Assembly (NCBI GenBank): GCA_016858145.1
Contig: JAEHOE010000042.1
Coordinates: 124,001-188,000 of the forward strand
Direction: 5' to 3'
From: Edaphochlamys debaryana
Lineage: Eukaryota > Chlorophyta > Chlorophyceae > Chlamydomonadales
DNA length: 64,000 bases
Made by a program: the position numbers and the translations under genes. Positions 57,401-64,000 of this stretch are shown piece after piece (positions within the stretch are counted from its first letter, which is position 1; each line of letters begins with the position of its first letter). The notes beneath the pieces were generated by a model. That model saw nothing but the letters and a program-made list of their open reading frames with translations. It was not told the DNA's origin and did not search any database.

Positions 57401-58248
57401 GGTGAGCACGGGCTGGTCGGAGGGACTGACTAAGGCTGGGGGTCAGGACCAGGTGGGCCCCCAGGGGTCCAGCCGCAGCCGGGTCCAACCGCGCGCGGAC
57501 TCAGCCGGGCCCGCACGTGACCGTACCCTACGGGTAGGCACCGTGTTCTTCTGGTGTTAGTTGGTACCGTTAGCGCTGTCTGTCTGGTTTGAAGTCTGGT
57601 TTGAAGTGCCTCATATCGCCCCGCTTGTCACCCCTCCTATTCCCCAGGATTCTACGACCGGGTAATCACGCTCAAGTTCGAGGACCTGGACGTGTGAGTG
57701 CGCGCAGGCTCCGCAGGGTCCGGCACGCCCAGGGACATCGGTTGGGTTGCGGAGGTGGAGATGTGCATTGCTTGCAGTGGAGGGCACCCGCGCCCCCTCG
57801 CTAACCCGCCGTGTTAAGTGCAGAGCATGACGACACGATGTGTGCGCTTGAAGGCAGGGTCCTCATAAACCGGTCCCGTAAACCCGAAAACCCTACAGGG
57901 ACATGCCCCAGCCGGATGGCAGCGAGCTGTGCTGGGTGGTGCGCCCGGGCCCTTGTGCGGACCCCGCCAAGTTCTGTCTGGAAGGGTCCTGCCAGGTGGG
58001 GTGCCTTGCATGCGTGTGCTGGGCCCCGGACGCAAGGGACGCGTCGGTTGTCGGTTGCAGCAGTTGATGAATGGGGCGTAAGATGGTCTTCCATGCTGAC
58101 ATGCCTTCTCTTCGTCGTGTCCCTCCCGCAGGCTGCCATTTTTCTCGTCGTCGAACAAGTGCTGTCCCTCGTCTTTCATCTATTAAGGGACCCCGGAGGA
58201 GCCTCAGCGGCCCAGCTTGCGAGAGCTACAGGCAAGGGCTCAGGATGA
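45447..58248 (+). CDS. Giant modular pherophorin P3 (about 2,970 residues)
   Basis: Paralogue of P2. Exons: 45447-45519, 45598-45830, 46152-46253, 46547-46640, 47007-47170, 47558-48196, 48326-49079, 49305-49364, 49545-55119, 55416-55851, 56021-56180, 56446-56614, 56777-56850, 57077-57144, 57301-57401, 57648-57693, 57899-57995 and 58132 onward. Signal peptide [20 protein letters not shown]. The N-terminal pherophorin domain starts at residue 77 ([47 protein letters not shown]). Six Cys modules begin at [12 protein letters not shown] (~48140), [12 protein letters not shown] (~49033), [12 protein letters not shown] (~49970), [12 protein letters not shown] (~50655), [12 protein letters not shown] (~52555) and [12 protein letters not shown] (~55080). 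The C-terminal pherophorin domain (56777 on) has [40 protein letters not shown] and [16 protein letters not shown]. Homopolymer indels occur near 50578, 53810, 54262 and 58141. The last leaves [10 protein letters not shown] (stop 58184) out of frame, so the literal frame ends at 58248. Confidence 0.87.
48378..52001 (+). repeat. Segmental duplication, left copy (inside P3)
   Basis: Matches 60377-64000 base for base at a constant offset of 11,999 (11,998 between two C-run indels), introns included. The only differences I found are one C more near 50578 here, one C fewer near 51690 here, and one substitution near 51191 (Gln versus Pro codon). Confidence 0.95.
51108..52260 (+). repeat. [10 protein letters not shown] 15-bp repeat linker of P3
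   Basis: A long run of 5-residue units ([20 protein letters not shown]) between Cys modules 4 and 5. It is enriched in Glu compared with the Lys-containing linker of P2, so the two rods differ in charge. Confidence 0.85.
53160..54660 (+). repeat. About five diverged copies of a ~100-residue two-Cys Pro-rich unit in P3
   Basis: Units begin near 53180 ([15 protein letters not shown]), 53520 ([18 protein letters not shown]), 53824 ([17 protein letters not shown]), 54110 ([17 protein letters not shown]) and 54400 ([17 protein letters not shown]), and most end with PPPPCD(Y/A/L)P. The layout (PC-x-x-MPP at the start, [10 protein letters not shown] in the middle, a second Cys in a Pro run at the end) matches the unit of the 30-copy array in P2. 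The third and fourth units are read out of frame in the literal sequence because of a +C near 53810 and a -C near 54262. Confidence 0.8.
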
Positions 58249-60376
58249 GGCCACGGCCGCCCGGCTCCGCCCTTGGCGGTTGCCAATGAGTTAGATGAAC
58301 GGCGCCAAAGACGCCCCTAGCTGTTCTCCTTCTATGATCCTTGGTGGAACAAGTATGCCCCCCTAGCCAACGGCCAGAAGCAGCCGAGAGCATGTGCACA
58401 TGCTCTTTACAATGTGAGGAGCACATTAGTACGGGTATTCGTTAGCTAGATCTTCTCCGTCCCCGTTTTTAGGTAGGTATCAACCCATTTTGCTGCATTG
58501 CTGAGCCAGAGCGCTAGACTTCATATAGGATTTTAGGGGTATTGCCTCGAGACCCGGAGTTGGCCCGCAAGCATCTATTGGCTGCCTTTGCAGCGGCCCA
58601 TGCGGATGCAAGGGCATGCATGCATGCTAAGACCACGAGCGGTGTACAGGCGGGTTGTCGATCGCCGGTCTTTTGCCACTGCTAGGGTGCCGTGTAGCTC
58701 CTGCTTTGGTTCGTTGGGTTGGTGGTCACTACGCCGGAGTTGGTGGGTTGGAGGCGGAGGAGTACAGCCAGAGGCGGAGGAGAGGCAGATACATACGCGG
58801 GGGCTGCTATCAGCACCCACTCGATTCTTAGGTAGATGTCTGCGTGTTGAAGCAAGTAGAGGTAGGCTTCGTTGTGTGATCGCATCATGAATTGTTTGGA
58901 CTTGCACCTCGCACTCTGATCTCTCCATCTGCATTCGGATCTTTGCTCAATGTCTTGATCGCCTTTACTCTTTCTTCTCGCAATCTTATCTTCTGGCTCG
59001 GCGAACGAACGCGCGCTGGGGTGCCCAGTCTGATGGATGGAGATCCCAAGATCCGGTGTGCATGGTAGGAGATGACGCCATGCGGGTGCCATGCCCCGGT
59101 GGCGGGCGGTGCATAGACGGACGAAATGGCACCCGTTAGATAGCCGTTGCCAGTGAGGCTGAGTAATCCTCGGAGGCCCGAAGAGTTGCGGGGTGGTAGG
59201 TCCCTGGTCGTCTTGTTCCATGACCGGTGGTTGTCGGGATGCCGCTAGCTAGCTGCCATGCCTGGGAAAAGGAGGGAGGGGGGGGAGGCGCCGCGGAAGA
59301 TGAAGAGTGCATGCGCTGAAGTAAGGGGATGAAGCCCAGGGGCTGCCGCGAGTGGTTGGTAGATAGGAACGGTCTCTATCACTCTATGATGTAACTTGGC
59401 CGTTGTGCGTGGCCCTGCCTTCCCGACATCCCGAGCCACCCGCCTTTCCACCAGACTGTTGGCCTCTCAGGATACGGTGGATGGCCACGCCGCGCTTCCC
59501 TGCCTCCCTGCTCCTCTACTTAGGGACTCGGGGATCAGACGTCACAGCCTCAAGGTCTGCTCAAAGACTGGCAGGTTGGCTCCACTACGTGACCGGTACA
59601 TGGCCGCCACATTCGGTCTCATGTTGTGGGGGCATCTCGCTCGTCAGCTGATGCGCACCGACTGCCGGCAGGGCTCAAGCTGCTGTGCCCTCGCTCCGCT
59701 GTCTAGTCGCTTGATTAAAGCCTAGCAACAAGATGCAGGGGCAGGGGATGTGTGTGGGTGCGGCGTGCGCGAGGGCACACAGTTGGGACTGGGCATGGGG
59801 TCGTGGGTGGGGGGACTCGGCACCATGGGGAGCGATGGAGCCGACGGAGGCAAACCCCGACAATCTGTGCGAGCGCTATGATAATAACATAATAGTCACG
59901 CAAACGGTAGCTGCACGCCCATGGTTAAAGCTAGAGAAACTGACATGAGAGCAGGGGCCAGAACCAGAGGCACGCCTGCAAGTAGAAGCTCGACTAAGTT
60001 CATTGGATACGCTCGAAACCTAGCGAAAGCAATGCAACAAGCTCAGCGCAGCTCGCCGAGAGGACTGTCGCAAGCTGGCGCGACCCGGGGATACTCAAAG
60101 CACCAAGTGTGCACATAAGTCCAGCGTAATGAGGCCTGCATCTGCAGCGGCGGTGGGTTGCGTGCGCGACCTGGCACAGACAGCTGAATTTGGCGGCATC
60201 TGCCGGGTGGCCACAGGAGTCGTCAACCTGCTCCTACGCAGGCGGTGCAGCGAGACTGGAGGTTCCATGACGAGGATGCTGGGCGCGAGGAGTACCCCGA
60301 AGAGCCGCGGGTGGGTGGGCGGCACGCTTCTCCACGCTTGCCCCGCTCTCCATCCTTGGCCATCCACACGCACCCT
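58249..60376. other. Intergenic stretch downstream of P3
   Basis: Should contain the P3 3' UTR. A TGTAA at 59390-59394 is a candidate polyadenylation signal. GC content falls here and no exon with family resemblance is visible. One - strand frame (59221-58682) is open for 179 codons but unrecognised. The stretch ends abruptly where the duplicated P3 sequence begins. Confidence 0.45.
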
Positions 60377-63300
60377 GCCTCAAATCCAACGCCGCACTGT
60401 ACGGCGCCAGCATCACAACGCCGTTCGAGCCGCGCAACTGCTCCAGTTCGTACACGCCCGCCACCGACACCGCAACTGCCGTACTGCCGTTCCTGTCCGT
60501 GTGCGGCGCGTTCGCCAGCGCCGCAGATGCAGATCTTATGGTGGACTGGCTCACGGGGGATGAGGGCATCATCCTCTGGATCTGGGCAATCACTGGAGGA
60601 GAGCCGTGCTCGACGCCTCTGGCTGGATACACAGTGAGCGCGAAGTCGGTGGACCAAGGAGGCGTTGAGCGGTGCCTCGACGTCGAGGCGCGCCAAGACT
60701 GTGCCTACGACTCGCCCCTCAACCCGCCGCCATTCGCGCCCTCGCCGCCCTCGCCAGCGCCGCCCTCCCCGTCTCCGCCTGTGCCGCCGCCGAGGTTGCC
60801 TCCGTCCCCAAGCCCGCCCTCGCCAGCGCCGCCGTCGCCCAAGCCGCCGTCGCCAGCGCCGCCGTCGCCCTCGCCCCCGAACCCGCCCTCACCTGCTCCG
60901 CCCTCGCCCAAGCCTCCCTCGCCGAACCCCCCTTCGCCGAGCCCGCCCTCGCCCAGCCCGCCTTCTCCCAAACCGCCCTCGCCCGCTCCCCCTTCACCGA
61001 GCCCGCCCTCGCCCGCCCCGCCGCCGCCCTGTGTGACTTGCATCTACTTCTACATCGTTCCCGTGGAGCCCCTGACAGGTGAGGGGCTCGGGCTTCTTCA
61101 GTGGCTGGTACCCATTCACTCCCGCTAGCCAACGGCTGCTGAGCTTGATGCCCAGTTTTGCCTTTGAATGGGGGGCCCACACGGTGGTATGTGCAGCACG
61201 TCCATCCGCTTTGGCACATCGCCTGGGCGCGGGTTGTAGGCAGGGGCCAGGCGCGGGTGGTAGGGGCCTGACGCTCATGTTGCTTGCAACTCCCCCGTCG
61301 CAGGAGAGCTCTTCACCTTCACGCCCCAGCGATGCGCCCAGCTGGCCTCGTTGGTAGCACAAGGTGCGCACGTGGCTGGGGGTTGCAGCCCCGGTCCTAC
61401 GGGCTCCCAACCTGACGTGAACGGAGTCTTGTTGCCTCATGCGTGCCTGACTGTCACTCGGCGCTCTGCTGGGCCCCCATAAGAGGCATAGCATGCAACC
61501 CCACCCCCGGCGCGCCGGCTCCCTCGTGCCCCTTTCCTCGCAGGCTTTGACGCGGCGGTCGCCGACACGGGCGCGCGCCTCCTTCGGCCATTCGCGATCG
61601 ACACTTGCGACGGTACCTACCAGCCGAACGCGAGGCCCCCAGTCGTCCCGCTCCTCAGCGTCTGTGGCACCCTGTTCTCGGATGCGGATGGGGGCAAGCT
61701 CCAAACCTGGCTCGACGGCCCTGACGGGCTGCAGAGCTGGGCGCTGAACCTTACAAACGGCGTGGCGTGTACGGACGAACTGGCGGGCTACTTCGTGTAC
61801 TCGGAGGTCTTCGACCAGGCCAACCTCCGCACGTGCCTCGACGGGTCGTTCGGGCTGGACTGTCCGTACAGCCCGCCGCCGCCGGCGCCGCCCTCCCCTT
61901 CGCCGCCGTCGCCCGGGCCGCCGTCGCCGTCGCCGCCATCCCCGGCGCCGCTGCCGCCGCCGCCGCGGTGTGACGTCATGGTAACCGTCTACGTCATCCC
62001 TCCCGCGAGTCTGACCACGGGCCGCCGCCGCCGCCGTCTGTCTACGGATGATAACAGTGGCATCCCCATCATTGACCTCACCTCCGTAACCGCCGACGCG
62101 CCTTTCGAGTTCGACAACACATCCTGCATAAAGCTCGCGCAGCGCATCGCGGACGGTTTTGAGGCCAACGCACCTGCGTACAACGCTACCGTTGCCCAGC
62201 GGTTTGTCCTGGTCAAGTGCGAGGAGGACACCGTCACACTGGAGGGTGCGTTCCCAACCGCCGCCGATGGGTTTCGTCTAGCAGTCTGGTTGAACGGCCC
62301 CACGGGCTTGCCCGACTGGGTGCAAGTCATCACGGGCGGAAATCCCTGCAGCGACCAGTTGTCGGGTTACAAGGTCGGCAGCAACGTAACGGGCCTCAGC
62401 GGCGAAATCAGCTGCATGACTGGCGAGTTCGCGCAGACGTGCGACTTCAAGCCGCCGCCGCCGCCGTCGCCTCAGCCCCCCTCGCCGTCGCCGCCCTCCC
62501 CTGCTCCGCCGTCGCCGCCCAGCCCCGAACCGCCCAGCCCCGAGCCGCCCTTGCCTCCCTCACCCCAGCCGCCTTCCCCCGCGCCGCCGTCGCCATCGCC
62601 TCCCCGGCCTCAGCCCCCCTCCCCGACACCGCCGTCCCCCGTCCCACCCTGTATCGTCTGCGCTACAATCACCATCTTCCCGCCTCCATTCTTCGATACC
62701 CTTTTTACTTTTGACGAACCCACGTGCGCCCAACTCTCCAGCATCATCATCACAGACATCCACATCGCCGCTGCTGAGGTTGGCGCGGTCATCCTCGCGC
62801 CCTTCACGCCGTCACGCTGCTTCAAGCTTTACATCCCAGGAGCGGGCGCGCTTGGCTCGCCAAGCCTCAGCGTCTGCGGCACCTTTGCTTCCGCAGCAGA
62901 AGGTGCGAAGCTTCAGGACTGGCTGGACGGGCCCGCTTTGCCCAAGTGGGTCGAGTGGCTGACTGGATCAGATGGTGGCAACCAGATCTGCTATCCGGGC
63001 CTCGACGATTACATGATCCTTGCGGAGATGACTGATGTGGTTGGGACAGACCGTTGCCTGGACGGTCAGTACACAGTCTCGTGCCAACCGCTTGCGCCGC
63101 CGGTGCCGCCCAACCCGCCGAGCCCGGAGCCGCCCAGTCCATTGCCTCCCAGCCCTCAACCGCCGAGCCCGGAACCGCCCTCGCCACAGCCGCCCAGCCC
63201 CGAGCCGCCCAGTCCCAAGCCGCCGAGCCCCGAACCGCCAAGCCCACAACCGCCGAGCCCACAACCGCCAAGCCCGCAGCCGCCGAGCCCGGAACCGCCA

Positions 63301-64000
63301 AGCCCGCTTCCCCCAAGCCCGGAACCGCCAAGCCCGCAGCCGCCAAGCCCAGAGCCGCCGAGCCCCCTCCCACCCAGTCCCGCGCCCCCGAGCCCGGAAC
63401 CACCAAGCCCGCAGCCGCCGAGCCCTGAACCGCCGAGTCCCCACCCCCCAAGCCCCGTTCCTCCAAGCCCTGAGCCACCCAGCCCGGAACCACCGAGCCC
63501 GGAACCGCCAAGCCCAGAGCCACCCAGCCCAAGTCCCCCGAGTCCGGAACCGCCAAGCCCGGAGCCCCCAAGTCCGCTTCCTCCAAGCCCAGAGCCGCCA
63601 AGCCCGGAGCCACCAAGCCCCGAACCACCCAGCCCGCTACCACCGAGCCCTCTTCCCCCAAGCCCAGAGCCGCCGAGTCCAGAACCCCCCCAGCCCGCTT
63701 CCACCAAGCCCTGAACCACCAAGCCCAGAACCGCCGAGTCCTCTACCGCCCAGCCCCCTACCCCCGAGCCCCGAACCACCCAGCCCTGAACCGCCCAGCC
63801 CCGAACCACCCAGCCCGCTTCCACCCAGCCCTCAACCGCCCAGTCCCCAGCCACCAAGCCCGGAGCCCCCAAGCCCTTCACCACCCAGCCCCCTTCCACC
63901 TAGCCCGGAGCCCCCAAGCCCTTCACCTCCCAGCCCCGTTCCACCAAGCCCCGAGCCTCCAAGCCCCTCTCCGCCAAGTCCGGAGCCTCCGAGCCCCAAG
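60377..64000 (+). pseudogene. Segmental duplication, right copy: 5'-truncated P3 copy
   Basis: A copy of 48378-52001 that begins in the middle of a P3 exon, inside Cys module 1 ([16 protein letters not shown]). Signal peptide, N-terminal pherophorin domain and first linker are absent. Upstream in the same frame there is a stop at 60268-60270 and no Met before the coding part, so no normal start is visible. Modules 2 to 4 and their introns follow exactly as in P3. In this copy the frame is open through module 4, where P3 itself has an extra C, but an extra C near 63690 breaks the SPEPP linker and stops at 63714. It continues beyond the window. Either a recent partial tandem duplication or an assembly duplicate. 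Confidence 0.8.

Noticed and set aside
58682..59221. 179-codon - strand frame with a Lys/Arg/Gln-rich middle
   Set aside because: No family resemblance or splice evidence; it lies in less GC-rich intergenic DNA downstream of P3.

Overview
The window looks like nuclear DNA of a volvocine green alga (Chlamydomonas/Volvox group). It is very GC-rich. Genes are split by many short introns with GTGAGT/GTGCGT donors and CAG acceptors, TGTAA-type polyadenylation signals occur downstream of stop codons, and most coding sequence belongs to pherophorins, the hydroxyproline-rich extracellular-matrix glycoproteins of this lineage. The species cannot be named from the sequence alone. All gene models were built by joining exons by hand from splice sites, frame continuity and family resemblance.

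Layout. 1-465: last two exons of an unidentified + gene. 1269-3509: + gene for an atypical short-chain-dehydrogenase-like NAD(P)-binding protein. 5446-10196: + gene for a plant-type RanGAP with a WPP-like N-terminus, LRRs and an acidic tail. 15964-11925: - gene for a two-domain CHR (ChrA) chromate transporter, convergent with RanGAP. 17056-18532: + gene for a small secreted pherophorin-like protein (P1). 39352-20451: - gene for a giant pherophorin (P2, about 5,520 residues if read through). One 13.8-kb exon of P2 carries 30 near-identical copies of a ~300-bp unit and 22 copies of a 54-bp unit. 39353-45446: repeat-rich intergenic DNA. 45447-58248: + gene for a second giant pherophorin (P3, about 2,970 residues), a head-to-head paralogue of P2. 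60377-64000: a nearly perfect second copy of the middle of P3 (48378-52001), running off the window.

How the genes fit together. P2 and P3 share one design: signal peptide, an N-terminal pherophorin domain, several ~140-residue Cys-containing modules separated by Pro-rich (SPPSP-type) linkers, long stretches of a ~100-residue two-Cys Pro-rich unit, and a C-terminal pherophorin domain. P1 is a minimal form with two of the Cys modules. These are expected to be secreted structural wall or matrix proteins. RanGAP, the SDR protein and the chromate transporter are unrelated housekeeping or transport genes.

Caveat. The long exons contain many single-base length changes, almost all +1. In P2 exactly eleven +1 events separate the array blocks, and removing them restores one frame that matches both flanking exons in phase. 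I read these mainly as uncorrected sequencing or assembly errors in GC-rich repeats. The 3.6-kb duplication could likewise be real or an assembly artefact.
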